Below are positions 48,500 through 56,198 of a DNA stretch of 56,198 nucleotides, in pieces. The position numbers and the translations under genes were made by a program. Source of the stretch: Nesterenkonia ebinurensis. GTDB lineage: Bacteria; Actinomycetota; Actinomycetes; Actinomycetales; Micrococcaceae. The notes under the pieces were generated by a model. The model ran no database searches. It worked only from the letters and a program-made list of their open reading frames with translations, and was not told the DNA's origin. The stretch covers positions 1 to 56,198 of the forward strand of contig NZ_VWNF01000006.1 in the NCBI RefSeq assembly GCF_008711175.1. The letters run 5' to 3'. Numbering within the stretch: position 1 is the first letter of the stretch; every line of letters begins with the position of its first letter.

Positions 48500-49653
48500 C
48501 TGAACCGCATGGGGTTAAAAAGCTCAACCGGGTGCTTCGTCTTACCGTGTTCGACCAGATCGGCGAGGATCTCTCCCACTACCGGTACGAATTTGAATCC
48601 ATGCCCGGAGAACCCGCAGGCAATCGCCACCTGCTCATGCTCCGGGTGAGATCCGATCACAAAGTGCTCATCGGGGGTCACGGAGTACAAGCAGGTCTTT
48701 GCGGTGACCACCGGATAGCCCAGGTGCGGGAAGAGCTGTCGAGCCCGGTCAAGCATCCGCTGGTTCTCTTCCTCGGCCACCTCCCGGTTCACCGTCTGTG
48801 CTGTGGTGGGGGTGCCCAGCCGGAAGAAACCGAGTTTGAACCCGCCGGCAGACCCGTCAGTCATGGGGAAGCCGTAGATCTGAAGGTTGTCGTAGGTCTG
48901 CTCCACATACACCGGGTGCTCACGTTCGTCCCAGGCGGGCTGCGGCACTGCGGAGAAGTCCGGGGTGAACCAGTGGAAGACCATGCGTTCGATGCTCAGC
49001 GGCAGGCGCAGCTCCGGCAGCAGTTGGGGTGCCCAGGCTCCGGGCGAGATGATCAGTCTGTCAGCTCCGTAGTGCCCGACCGGGGTCCGCACTTCAACTC
49101 CCCCACCGGCAGCAGCTCCCCACCAGGTCACCGGTTCGCCGAACTTCAGCACCGCGCCCTTTTGAGCAGCGACCTCCGCATTGGCGATCACTGTCTGTTC
49201 AGGGCGCACATACCCGGCATTGTCCTCATAGAGGCCCAGAGCGTCCTCGTGCGGCTCGAAGGTGGGGAAGCGGGAGCGGATCTGGGCTGCGGTGAGCACC
49301 TGGTGGTCCAGGCCCCACTGTTCGGCGGCCGCCTTGGACCCGGCGAAAGTCTTGGACTCCGGATGCCCAATGTAGATGCCGCCGCACAGCTCCATCAGCT
49401 TCCGGCCGGACTCCTCCTCGAGCTGGCGGAAACCGCTGTAGGCGGAAAAAAGCAGTGGCACATAGGCCGGATCCTCGAAATAGGACTGCCGGATGATTCG
49501 AGTGCCCCCGTGAGCGGAGCCCTGATCATGGCCGGGCTGGTAGGTCTCAAGTCCCAACACCCTGAAGCCGCGGCCGGCCAGCTCATTGGCTGCGGCCGCT
49601 CCCATGGAGCCCAGGCCGATGACGATTGCCTCGAAGGACTCCACCTCAGCCAC
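48496..49653 (-). CDS. monomeric sarcosine oxidase / SolA-like flavoprotein
   Basis: A 385-residue FAD enzyme: EAIVIGLGSMGAAAANELAGRGFRVLGLE is the dinucleotide fold, QGSAHGGTRIIRQSYFEDP the conserved flavin loop, and CLYSVTPDEHFVIGSHP with CGFSGHGFKFVPVVGEILADL the C-terminal family motifs. In this last group a Cys normally forms the covalent flavin link; the Cys in KTCLYS is suited. It oxidises sarcosine or similar N-methyl amino acids to glycine. GTG start at 49653 after GGAGAGG, overlapping the dimethylglycine oxidase gene by 8 bases, so it takes the next step in the same operon. Confidence 0.85.
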   Translation of the reverse strand: MAEVESFEAIVIGLGSMGAAAANELAGRGFRVLGLETYQPGHDQGSAHGGTRIIRQSYFEDPAYVPLLFSAYSGFRQLEEESGRKLMELCGGIYIGHPESKTFAGSKAAAEQWGLDHQVLTAAQIRSRFPTFEPHEDALGLYEDNAGYVRPEQTVIANAEVAAQKGAVLKFGEPVTWWGAAAGGGVEVRTPVGHYGADRLIISPGAWAPQLLPELRLPLSIERMVFHWFTPDFSAVPQPAWDEREHPVYVEQTYDNLQIYGFPMTDGSAGGFKLGFFRLGTPTTAQTVNREVAEEENQRMLDRARQLFPHLGYPVVTAKTCLYSVTPDEHFVIGSHPEHEQVAIACGFSGHGFKFVPVVGEILADLVEHGKTKHPVELFNPMRFS

Positions 49654-52138
49654 GCATCCTCTCCCCGCTGGGGTCATAGAGCGGCTCCGCGGTCACCGTA
49701 CCAGCGTACCGCTGGCCGAAGTAGGCTGCCTCTACCCGGGTTCCGGGGGCGCTGAGCTCCACCGGCAGCCAAGCGTAGGCGATTGAGGCTCCCACGGTGT
49801 ACCCCTGGTCGGCACTGGTGACATATCCGGCCACATCCAGCTCACCCTCCGGGTAGACCGGTTCATGACCCATCAGCACCTGCGCCGAGTCATCCAGTAC
49901 CAGGCAGCAGAGCTTCTGGACGGGCTGATCTGCTCCGAGCTCGGCCAACCGTTGTGCTGCCGGACCTCGCACGGCAAAGTCCACGCCGGCCTCGGCTGGA
50001 GTGTGTTCGCGGGTCATGTCCTGGCCGTAGAGCCGGAAGCCCTTCTCCAGGCGAAGCGATTCAAATGCACGCCGCCCCACCGGCAGGATTCCCTGCTCCG
50101 CCCCGGCCTCGAAGAGCGCGTCCCAGAGGAAGCCACCGAACTCAGCCGGCGTGTAGAGCTCCCACCCCAGTTCGCCCACATAGCTGAGCCGCAGTGCCAA
50201 GGCCGGCACCCCGGCAACGGATATCTCCTGGGCCCGGTAGAAGCGGAATGCCTCGTTGCTGAGGTCGGCCTCGGTCAGTACGCTAAGCACCTCGCGCGCC
50301 TTCGGCCCCCACAGGCCCAGCCCGCAGGAACCAGAGCCGGCGTCCTCGATCCTTACCTGTTGCCCCAGCTCGGCTGCCCGACCGCGCAGCCAGGCGATGT
50401 CCTGATTCCCATTGATGCCCAGGTGGTAACCATCGGGCAGTGTGACCACGGTGATATCGGAGAGGATTCCGCCGCGCTGGTCCAGCAGCAGCCCGTAAAC
50501 CACAGTGCCGGGCTTCTTGCCCACCGGGCGGGAGAGCAGGGTGTTCAGCAGTTCAGCGGCGTCCGGACCAGTGACCGTGGCCCGTGGCAGTGAGGACATA
50601 TCGACGACGCCGACTCCATCTCTGAGCGCCCGGGCCTCCACCGCCACGGTGGGGCTCCAGTGCTGGGCCGACCACTCATCTCTGACCGGCAGCGAGATAT
50701 CACCCAGCATAGGGGTGTCGCGATCTGCGTTGGAGTCGAACCAGAGCGGGCGCTCCCAGCCGTTGGCCGAGCCGAAGACTGCCCCGAGCTGCTGCTGCCG
50801 CTCATAGAAGGGTGAGATGCGCAGTCCGCGCAGCCGCAGGGTGGAAGCCTTGGGATGGATGATGTCGTAGACCTCGTCATAAGACTCCTCGCCCTGCTCG
50901 CGCGCCCACCGGGCGGAGACCAGCCGGGGATCGAAACGTGAAAGATCCAACCCGGTGGTCTCGATGCCGGGATCCCCGGTGGTGATCCAGTCGGCCATCA
51001 CCTCACCCACTCCAGCGGACTGGGTGACCCAGACCGCCTGTGCCATCCACAGGCCCTTGATCTCCGGCACCGGGCCCAGCAGCGGGCCGCCGTCAGGGGT
51101 GAAGGAGAAGATGCCGTTGAAGCTCTGGGATGTCTCCAGCGAGGCTCCGCGCAGCCAGGGCACCAGTTTCTGGGCCTCTGCCCAGGTGGGCGCATAGTCC
51201 TCCTGGGTGAAGGGATGCACGGCAGGGTGGACCCCGGTGGCGGCGAACTCCTCGGGGCTTGCGATCTGCTGTGGCGCTACTGGAATAGGCCGGTGTTCGT
51301 AGGCTCCGATGGCGATCTGGCTGCCCCATTCGCGGAAGTACATGGCGTGATCCTGGTGGCGGATCATCGGGCGGATGACCTCTTCTGCCTCAGCGATATG
51401 CGCCAGCTGGGGCAGCGGGGTGCTGCACCCGAATCCGTGCTCCACCGGCAGCATCGGGATCTCATATCCCAGCAATTCGCGGCTCAGCCCGGGCCCCCAC
51501 AGTCCGACGGCGGTGACGACGATATCGGCCTGCAGGGTCTGAGGCTCGGCACCGGCGGCCGCCCCCACCGGAAGGGTTCGCACCCCGGTGACCGTGGACT
51601 CCTCGATGCGCAGTCCCACCACTTTGGTGTTCGGCAACAGGGTCGCGCCCCCGGACTGGGCACGGCGAGCCTGGAACTCTACGGCGCGCACGCCTTTGAC
51701 GATGGCGTCTGTGGGAGTGTGCAGTCCGCCCAGAATGTGCTCGGCAGCCAGGCCGGGCCAGAGCTCGGCGACTTCCGCTGGGCTGATCAGCCGGGAGGGG
51801 ATGCCCCAGGACTCAGCGAAACCGTGGCGCCGGGAGAGTTCGCGGAGGCGCTGGACGGTGGTGGCGATCTCGATGCCGCCCACCTGTTTGGCGATCCACC
51901 GGCCGTCAATCTCGAGTCCGTCGAGCTTGTCCAGGGTGCGCTGAGCCAGCTGGGACATTGCTCTGCTGGGCCCGGTCTGGAAGACGAAGCCTGGGGCGTG
52001 CGAGCTGGATCCACCGGTGACGTAGAGCGGCCCTTGGTCGATGGCGGTCACCTTGGTCCAGCCGCGCAGCACCAGCTCATCCGCCAGTGCCGCACCGACC
52101 ACGCCCAGGCCGATGATCACGGTGCGAGGTCCAGCCAT
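49646..52138 (-). CDS. dimethylglycine oxidase (FAD domain plus GcvT-like domain)
   Basis: Starts at 52138 after GGAGAGGAG and encodes 830 residues, the length of the Arthrobacter enzyme. Residues 1-420 are the FAD domain (TVIIGLGVVGAALADELVLRG; His47 in SSSHAPGF is the expected covalent flavin ligand). Residues 430-830 are the GcvT-like folate domain (VGVVDMSSLPRATVTGPDAAELLN, LRLSYVGELGWELYTP, EKGFRLYGQDMTREHTP), which traps the methyl group as methylene-tetrahydrofolate. It yields sarcosine, used by the overlapping gene at 49653. GTTGCG direct repeats lie in its promoter. Confidence 0.9.
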   Translation of the reverse strand: MAGPRTVIIGLGVVGAALADELVLRGWTKVTAIDQGPLYVTGGSSSHAPGFVFQTGPSRAMSQLAQRTLDKLDGLEIDGRWIAKQVGGIEIATTVQRLRELSRRHGFAESWGIPSRLISPAEVAELWPGLAAEHILGGLHTPTDAIVKGVRAVEFQARRAQSGGATLLPNTKVVGLRIEESTVTGVRTLPVGAAAGAEPQTLQADIVVTAVGLWGPGLSRELLGYEIPMLPVEHGFGCSTPLPQLAHIAEAEEVIRPMIRHQDHAMYFREWGSQIAIGAYEHRPIPVAPQQIASPEEFAATGVHPAVHPFTQEDYAPTWAEAQKLVPWLRGASLETSQSFNGIFSFTPDGGPLLGPVPEIKGLWMAQAVWVTQSAGVGEVMADWITTGDPGIETTGLDLSRFDPRLVSARWAREQGEESYDEVYDIIHPKASTLRLRGLRISPFYERQQQLGAVFGSANGWERPLWFDSNADRDTPMLGDISLPVRDEWSAQHWSPTVAVEARALRDGVGVVDMSSLPRATVTGPDAAELLNTLLSRPVGKKPGTVVYGLLLDQRGGILSDITVVTLPDGYHLGINGNQDIAWLRGRAAELGQQVRIEDAGSGSCGLGLWGPKAREVLSVLTEADLSNEAFRFYRAQEISVAGVPALALRLSYVGELGWELYTPAEFGGFLWDALFEAGAEQGILPVGRRAFESLRLEKGFRLYGQDMTREHTPAEAGVDFAVRGPAAQRLAELGADQPVQKLCCLVLDDSAQVLMGHEPVYPEGELDVAGYVTSADQGYTVGASIAYAWLPVELSAPGTRVEAAYFGQRYAGTVTAEPLYDPSGERMRG

Positions 52139-52169
52139 TGCAGCTCCTCTCCCCTCAGATGAATCGCTA

Positions 52170-52196
52170 TACGCAACATCATGTGCATAACGCAAC
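52170..52196 (-). promoter_or_regulatory. GTTGCG direct repeat, 19-bp period (dimethylglycine oxidase promoter)
   Basis: On the minus strand GTTGCG starts at 52196 and again at 52177. The same 19-base spacing of GTTG[C/T][G/A] occurs before the Rieske operon, so both are probably IclR sites. Confidence 0.55.
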
Positions 52197-52253
52197 TAGC
52201 GTATGCAGCAGAGCCAGGGAGCGACAACCCCACAGACCGCCGGAGGGAGAAAT

Positions 52254-53045
52254 TTACCTGCCCGCAACACCGGTGCTCACCACACCCAGTTTGGCCTCAA
52301 GCTGATCGGCCGCCTGGCGCAGCACCTGGATATGCTCGGCGAAGGAGGACTCCGGCAGCCGGAAGGCCGGGGCCGTGGTGGAGAGTGCGGCCACCACCGC
52401 ACCCTCGGGACCGTGCACCGGCACCGCCAGCGCATTGATCCCCTCCTCCCACTCGGTCACCGCAGACGCCCAGCCCCTGTCCAGCACGATTTCCAGCTCA
52501 TCGGCCAGCAATGCCGGGTCGGTGATGGTGGAGGAGGTGAACGCCTCCAGTGGCGCGTTGAGAATCAGGCGCTGCTCGGCCGGGTCGGCATGGGCCAGCA
52601 GAATCTTGCCGGTGGAGGTGGCGTGCAGTGGGCCGCGCTGACCCACATACTGCCGGGCGACCCCGACCATCCGCTCCCCCTCGGTCTGGGTGATGGTCAC
52701 CGCGGCATGCTGGTCGAGGATGGCCACATTGACCGTTTCATTCAGCTCAGCGGCCGCGACTGCGCAGCAGGATTGGGCATCCCGGGTAAGGTCGATCCGG
52801 CCGGTGACCGCATTGGCCATCCGGAGCAGCCCGAAGCCCAGCCGATAAGCACCGCGAGCACTCTCCTGCTCCACCAGATCGTGGGACTCCAGGGTGACCA
52901 GCAGGCGCAGCGCGGTGGAGCGGTGCACGCCCAGCTCGCGGGCTATCGCGCTGATGGTTAGCGAGGGCTGCTCGCGCAGCAGGGAGAGGATCCGAGCTGC
53001 CCGGTCCACCGACTGCACCGAATGCGCATCTGTCCCCGCTGCCAT
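52254..53045 (-). CDS. IclR-family regulator of betaine catabolism
   Basis: A 263-residue protein. SVDRAARILSLLREQPSLTISAIARELGVHRSTALRLLVTLESHDLVEQ is the IclR winged helix. TSTGKILLAHA and the C-terminal segment (GWASAVTEWEEGINALAVPVHG, then ALSTTAPAFRL) are the ligand-binding GAF-like domain. It lies between the divergent oxidase and Rieske operons, both with 19-bp-spaced GTTG repeats. It probably senses a methylated glycine. Confidence 0.85.
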   Translation of the reverse strand: MAAGTDAHSVQSVDRAARILSLLREQPSLTISAIARELGVHRSTALRLLVTLESHDLVEQESARGAYRLGFGLLRMANAVTGRIDLTRDAQSCCAVAAAELNETVNVAILDQHAAVTITQTEGERMVGVARQYVGQRGPLHATSTGKILLAHADPAEQRLILNAPLEAFTSSTITDPALLADELEIVLDRGWASAVTEWEEGINALAVPVHGPEGAVVAALSTTAPAFRLPESSFAEHIQVLRQAADQLEAKLGVVSTGVAGR

Positions 53046-53145
53046 TCCCGCACCTTTCCATGTTTCGTTCCCGTGAATTCTTGCTCACTGCGGCCGCGTG
53101 GGGTTGACGCACCCCAGGCTGGACCGCGATTCTTCTCTCAACACT

Positions 53146-53170
53146 GTTGTGCAGAACGAACAGCGTTGCA
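53146..53170 (+). promoter_or_regulatory. GTTGTG/GTTGCA direct repeat, 19-bp period (Rieske operon promoter)
   Basis: GTTGTG at 53146 and GTTGCA at 53165 repeat at the same 19-base interval as in the oxidase promoter. They lie between the IclR start and the Rieske gene at 53226. Confidence 0.55.
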
Positions 53171-53225
53171 CTATAAACAACATTACCATGTGGTGATGTG
53201 ACCCGATGGGAGGGGATCAGCACAT

Positions 53226-53573
53226 ATGTCCCTCAGAGTCTGCTCCATAGATGATCTGACTCCCGGCGAAGGGCTGCGTATCGATGCGGTCAGCCCGCCG
53301 ATCGCGGTGTTCCTCACCGAAGACGGTGAGGTCTACTGCCTCGATGACACCTGCAGCCATCAGGATGCCTCTCTAGCATCCGGCTGGGTAGAGGACTGCA
53401 GGGTGGAGTGCCCCCTGCATGAGAGTACCTTCCATCTGGCCACCGGGCAGGTGGACCAGCCTCCGGCCAAGCGGAGCGTACGCGCCCACCAGGCCCAGGT
53501 GCTCGACGGCGAGGTGTACGTGGAGCTCTCCACCGCAGAACCGGTTCTCCCTCCGGGGGTGAGGGTTCCATGA
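53226..53573 (+). CDS. Rieske-type ferredoxin
   Basis: A 115-residue protein with the [2Fe-2S] ligands Cys43-x-His45 and Cys62-x2-His65 (TCSHQDASL and ECPLHES). It carries electrons in oxygenase systems. The ATG at 53226 follows AGGGGATCAGCA. It overlaps the reductase gene by four bases; together they would feed the oxygenase at 54834. Confidence 0.9.
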   Translation: MSLRVCSIDDLTPGEGLRIDAVSPPIAVFLTEDGEVYCLDDTCSHQDASLASGWVEDCRVECPLHESTFHLATGQVDQPPAKRSVRAHQAQVLDGEVYVELSTAEPVLPPGVRVP

Positions 53574-54796
53574 TGACATCAGGCTCGGCGCCACAGCTCT
53601 CCTTAGATCCTGATGACCGTCTGCTCATCATCGGTGCCGGACTCGCCGGCTACCACACCGCCCGCGGAGCACGCCTGAACGGGCACCAGGGGCAGATCAC
53701 CATTCTGGGCGCAGAGCACCGGCTGGCCTATGACCGGCCCGCACTGAGCAAGGCGTATCTGACCGGTGCGGTCTCCGAAGACGACCTCGCCCTGGACGAT
53801 CCCGATCAGCCGCTGGACGCCCAGTGGGTTCCCGGTGCCGATGTCATTGCGCTCTCCGCGGTGCCGCTGGGCGTTCACACACTCACCGGAGAGTTCTGGG
53901 CCGCCGATGCCGTGGTGATCGCCACCGGGGCCGGTGCCCGCACCCTGCCGCAGACCAACCCCGATGACGAGGTCGCCCGCCCCTATCTGCTGCGCAGTAT
54001 GGACGATGCCGCCGCCCTGCGCGCCACCTGCCTTCAGGGACTGGGGGTGGCAGTGGTGGGCGGCGGCTTCCTGGCGCTGGAGGCCGCCGCCACCTGCACC
54101 CAGCGCGGGGCCGAGTCGGTCACCGTCATCGCCGGTGAGCAGCATCCTGGTGCCACCCGGCTCGGCACACCGGTGGGCCGAGCCCTGCGGTCGGTGCACG
54201 AAGCCCATGGGGTGCGCTTCGCTTCAGCCGCCCGGGCCGTCTCGGTCACCAGCACCACTGCCGGACACACCGTTCACCTGGCTGATGGCAGCGCCGTGGC
54301 CGCCGATGTGGCCATCCTGGCCTGCGGTGCGGTACCGGCCACCGGCTGGCTGCAGGGCGGGCCGCTGCACCTCTCCCCTGCCGGAGCGGTTCTCTGCGAT
54401 GACTTCGGCGCCACCGGCATCGCCGGGGTGTGGGCCGCCGGAGACTGCGCCGAATGGGCTTCTCAGAGCAAAGGTCTGCGCCCAGTAGGGCACTGGCAGG
54501 AGGCCCTCGAGCAGGCAGCCGTGGTGGCCGCCCACCTCACCGGGGCAGAGCCGCAGCCGATGCAGGAACCCTATTTCTGGTCCGATCAGTACGATCTTCG
54601 CCTGCAGGGTGCGGGTCGGATCGCCGCTGCCGATGAGGTACGCGTCCTGGAAGGCTCCGCGGAGACCGGCGATCTGCTGATCAGCTATCTGCGCGGGGGC
54701 ACAGAGGTCGGGATTCTGGGATTCAACCGGCTGCGCGAGGTCAAACGCTGGCGCAAGCAGCACCAGATCAGGAAAGCCCAGACCGTGGCCGCCTAG
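53570..54796 (+). CDS. ferredoxin reductase (FAD/NAD binding)
   Basis: A 408-residue BphA4/RubB-type reductase. LLIIGAGLAGYHTARGARLNGHQG binds FAD, YDRPALSKAYLTG is the family motif, VAVVGGGFLALEAAATCTQRG binds NAD(P)H, and GVWAAGDCAEW is the second FAD motif. It passes electrons from NADH to the Rieske ferredoxin encoded by the overlapping gene upstream. Confidence 0.9.
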   Translation: MMTSGSAPQLSLDPDDRLLIIGAGLAGYHTARGARLNGHQGQITILGAEHRLAYDRPALSKAYLTGAVSEDDLALDDPDQPLDAQWVPGADVIALSAVPLGVHTLTGEFWAADAVVIATGAGARTLPQTNPDDEVARPYLLRSMDDAAALRATCLQGLGVAVVGGGFLALEAAATCTQRGAESVTVIAGEQHPGATRLGTPVGRALRSVHEAHGVRFASAARAVSVTSTTAGHTVHLADGSAVAADVAILACGAVPATGWLQGGPLHLSPAGAVLCDDFGATGIAGVWAAGDCAEWASQSKGLRPVGHWQEALEQAAVVAAHLTGAEPQPMQEPYFWSDQYDLRLQGAGRIAAADEVRVLEGSAETGDLLISYLRGGTEVGILGFNRLREVKRWRKQHQIRKAQTVAA

Positions 54797-54833
54797 AACC
54801 CGTCCCCTCCCGCTCGCGTCGTATCCGAACCCC

Positions 54834-56063
54834 GTGCCTGAAAGTGAGGCAGCTGCACCGATGATCATCGACCACCTGGACGATCCGCTGCCAGGCTCCA
54901 GCCTGCGCCCCACACCCACCGGCGCCGCCTACACCGACCGGGAAGTCTTCGCCCGGGAACAGGCCGATATCTTCGAGAAGATGTGGAACTGTGTGCTGCG
55001 CGCAGACGCCATCAGTTCCCCCGGCGAGTGGAAGAAAGTCACTGTCGGCCGCGAGGAGCTGATTGTGGTGCGCACGCGCAAGGCCGGGGTCAAGGCCTAC
55101 TACAACGTCTGCCGGCACCGGGGAATGCGCGTCTGCACCGGGGATGAGGGCAAGGCGAAGAAGCTGCAGTGCGGCTACCACGCCTGGACCTATGCGCTGG
55201 AGGGCGAGCTGGTGGCTGCCCCGAATCTCACTGCCATGCCGGATGTGGACCGTGAGGAATACGGCTTGAAGCCGGTGCATGTGCGCCAATGGCTCGGCTA
55301 TGTGTGGGTCTGCCTGGCCGGTGGTGACAGTACCGCTGAGCCGCCGGACTTCGATACCGAAGTGCTCGGCGAGGTGCGCACCCGCTTCGGCCAAGTGGAG
55401 TCGATCGACAACTACGGAATCGAGAACCTCAAACTAGGCCAGACCAAAACCTACGATGTGGCGGCCAACTGGAAGCTGATCATTGAGAACTTCATGGAGT
55501 GCTACCACTGCGCGACCATCCACCCGGAGCTGACCGAGGTGATCCCGGAGTTCGCCGACGGTCTGGCCAGCCAGCGGAAGAACGGCGAGGTCCACGGCTC
55601 CAGCTTCGGCGAGGACATCCAGGGGTTCACCGTGGACGGCTCCGCTGGGGTCGCCGCCCTGCCGGCGATCGCCCCGAACCAGGACCGCAAGTACTATGCG
55701 ATCACCGTCAAGCCCCAAGTGTTCATCAACACCGTGCCGGACCATGTGATCATCCACCGGATGTTCCCGGTCTCCGAACAGCGCACCATAGTGGTCTGCG
55801 ACTGGCTGTTCCTGCCCGAGGTCATCGAGGGCGTGGCTGAGGGCCGATATGACATCAGCAAATCGGTGGAGCTGTTCCATCGGGTCAATCTGCAGGATTT
55901 CGAAGCCTGCGAACTGACCCAGCCGTCGATGTCCTCCACTGCCTATGCCCGCGGCGGTGCGCTGGTGCCCAGCGAGCATCATATCGAGGAGTTCCACACC
56001 TGGTGGCAGAGCACCCTGGCACTGCTGGAGTCCGCGGAAATGCACCAGGTGCGCGTAGGCTGA
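54834..56063 (+). CDS. gbcA: Rieske oxygenase alpha subunit, glycine betaine monooxygenase-like
   Basis: A 409-residue ring-hydroxylase-type subunit. The Rieske ligands are Cys93-x-His95 and Cys113-x2-His116 ([14 protein letters not shown]); the mononuclear iron site is His225 and His230 in [16 protein letters not shown] with Asp355. The sequence type and the neighbouring dimethylglycine and sarcosine oxidases point to N-demethylation of glycine betaine; related demethylases (stachydrine, carnitine) remain possible. Two starts are possible: GTG at 54834, or ATG at 54861 (MIIDHLDD) with GTGAGG upstream. Confidence 0.8.
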   Translation: MPESEAAAPMIIDHLDDPLPGSSLRPTPTGAAYTDREVFAREQADIFEKMWNCVLRADAISSPGEWKKVTVGREELIVVRTRKAGVKAYYNVCRHRGMRVCTGDEGKAKKLQCGYHAWTYALEGELVAAPNLTAMPDVDREEYGLKPVHVRQWLGYVWVCLAGGDSTAEPPDFDTEVLGEVRTRFGQVESIDNYGIENLKLGQTKTYDVAANWKLIIENFMECYHCATIHPELTEVIPEFADGLASQRKNGEVHGSSFGEDIQGFTVDGSAGVAALPAIAPNQDRKYYAITVKPQVFINTVPDHVIIHRMFPVSEQRTIVVCDWLFLPEVIEGVAEGRYDISKSVELFHRVNLQDFEACELTQPSMSSTAYARGGALVPSEHHIEEFHTWWQSTLALLESAEMHQVRVG

Positions 56064-56068
56064 ACGAC

Positions 56069-56198
56069 ATGATCAGTCTCTTTGATCTTTTTAGTGTGGG
56101 GGTGGGTCCTTCGTCTTCGCATACGGTGGGGCCGATGCGGGCTGCCCGCCGGTTTGTGGTGGAGCATCTGGTCACGGAGTCTTTTATGACCGGGGGCC
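56069..56198 (+). CDS. sdaA: L-serine ammonia-lyase (partial)
   Basis: The first 43 residues ([30 protein letters not shown]) are the N-terminus of single-chain iron-sulfur L-serine dehydratases, with the [12 protein letters not shown] signature. It runs off the window. It starts five bases after the oxygenase stop. It would turn serine, made from glycine and methylene-tetrahydrofolate by serine hydroxymethyltransferase, into pyruvate, the exit of betaine degradation. Confidence 0.85.
   Translation, partial: MISLFDLFSVGVGPSSSHTVGPMRAARRFVVEHLVTESFMTGG

Noticed and set aside
48532-49755. Plus-strand open frame of 407 codons
   Set aside because: Antisense to the well-supported sarcosine-oxidase-like gene; composition is that of a complementary frame and no motif is present.
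51215-52162. Plus-strand open frame of 315 codons
   Set aside because: Antisense to dimethylglycine oxidase, which has full-length family match.

Overview
The window is high-GC actinobacterial DNA. The evidence is GC-biased codon use, frequent GTG/TTG starts, SARP, MerR, PadR and TetR regulators, and a betaine-demethylation cluster with an 830-residue dimethylglycine oxidase of the Arthrobacter type. A Micrococcales member (Brevibacterium or Arthrobacter-like) is my best guess, as inference only. I see no rRNA, tRNA or CRISPR array.

Region 1 (1-13.2 kb) is accessory DNA of conjugative or mobile type. It opens with an IS110-family transposase tail and an IS5-family element whose 5' part is inverted at an internal CTAG site. 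Next come three genes (reverse strand) that share an N-terminal peptide (Q-A-Q-hydrophobic-D-N-R-D-x2-G-K/R-W); one is an ArdA antirestriction gene split by an in-frame amber codon. An AbiE-like toxin-antitoxin pair lies among them. A cassette follows: degenerate tyrosine recombinase plus DDE transposase, with two small DNA-binding genes. The three shared-peptide genes, the recombinase and one small HTH gene all carry the same upstream motif, CCGGACAC-N9-ATG. Positions 9.9-12.6 kb hold a tight three-gene operon (HNH/M.EcoRI-like, unknown, Schlafen AlbA_2) that looks like an antiphage system I cannot name.

Region 2 (13.2-42 kb) is a run of regulator plus efflux or redox modules: MerR/MFS, MerR/thioredoxin fusion, MerR/VOC, a SARP regulator with a redox-MFS-imine reductase operon, XRE/YceI/TrmO, TetR, PadR/oxidoreductase/MFS, MerR/membrane protein, and two TetR/MFS pairs. 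Many intergenic regions hold clear operator dyads. The region also holds decayed genes: a luciferase-like monooxygenase with an amber codon, a frameshifted MFS, and fragments of TetR, Lrp, GNAT, YjbR and IS110 genes.

Region 3 (42.2-46.9 kb, mostly reverse strand) has three tiny overlapping genes, a tandem pair of tyrosine-recombinase paralogues (one catalytic, one degenerate) and two paralogous proteins resembling Arr-type ADP-ribosyltransferases, one altered by a CCAG tetranucleotide expansion. This looks like the end of the accessory island.

Region 4 (47.8 kb to the end) looks like core metabolism: a YitT membrane protein, then stepwise degradation of glycine betaine. A Rieske oxygenase with its ferredoxin and reductase converts betaine to dimethylglycine, dimethylglycine oxidase yields sarcosine, a sarcosine-oxidase-like flavoprotein yields glycine, and L-serine dehydratase would take serine to pyruvate. 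A central IclR gene sits between divergent operons, and both operon promoters contain 19-bp-spaced GTTG direct repeats.
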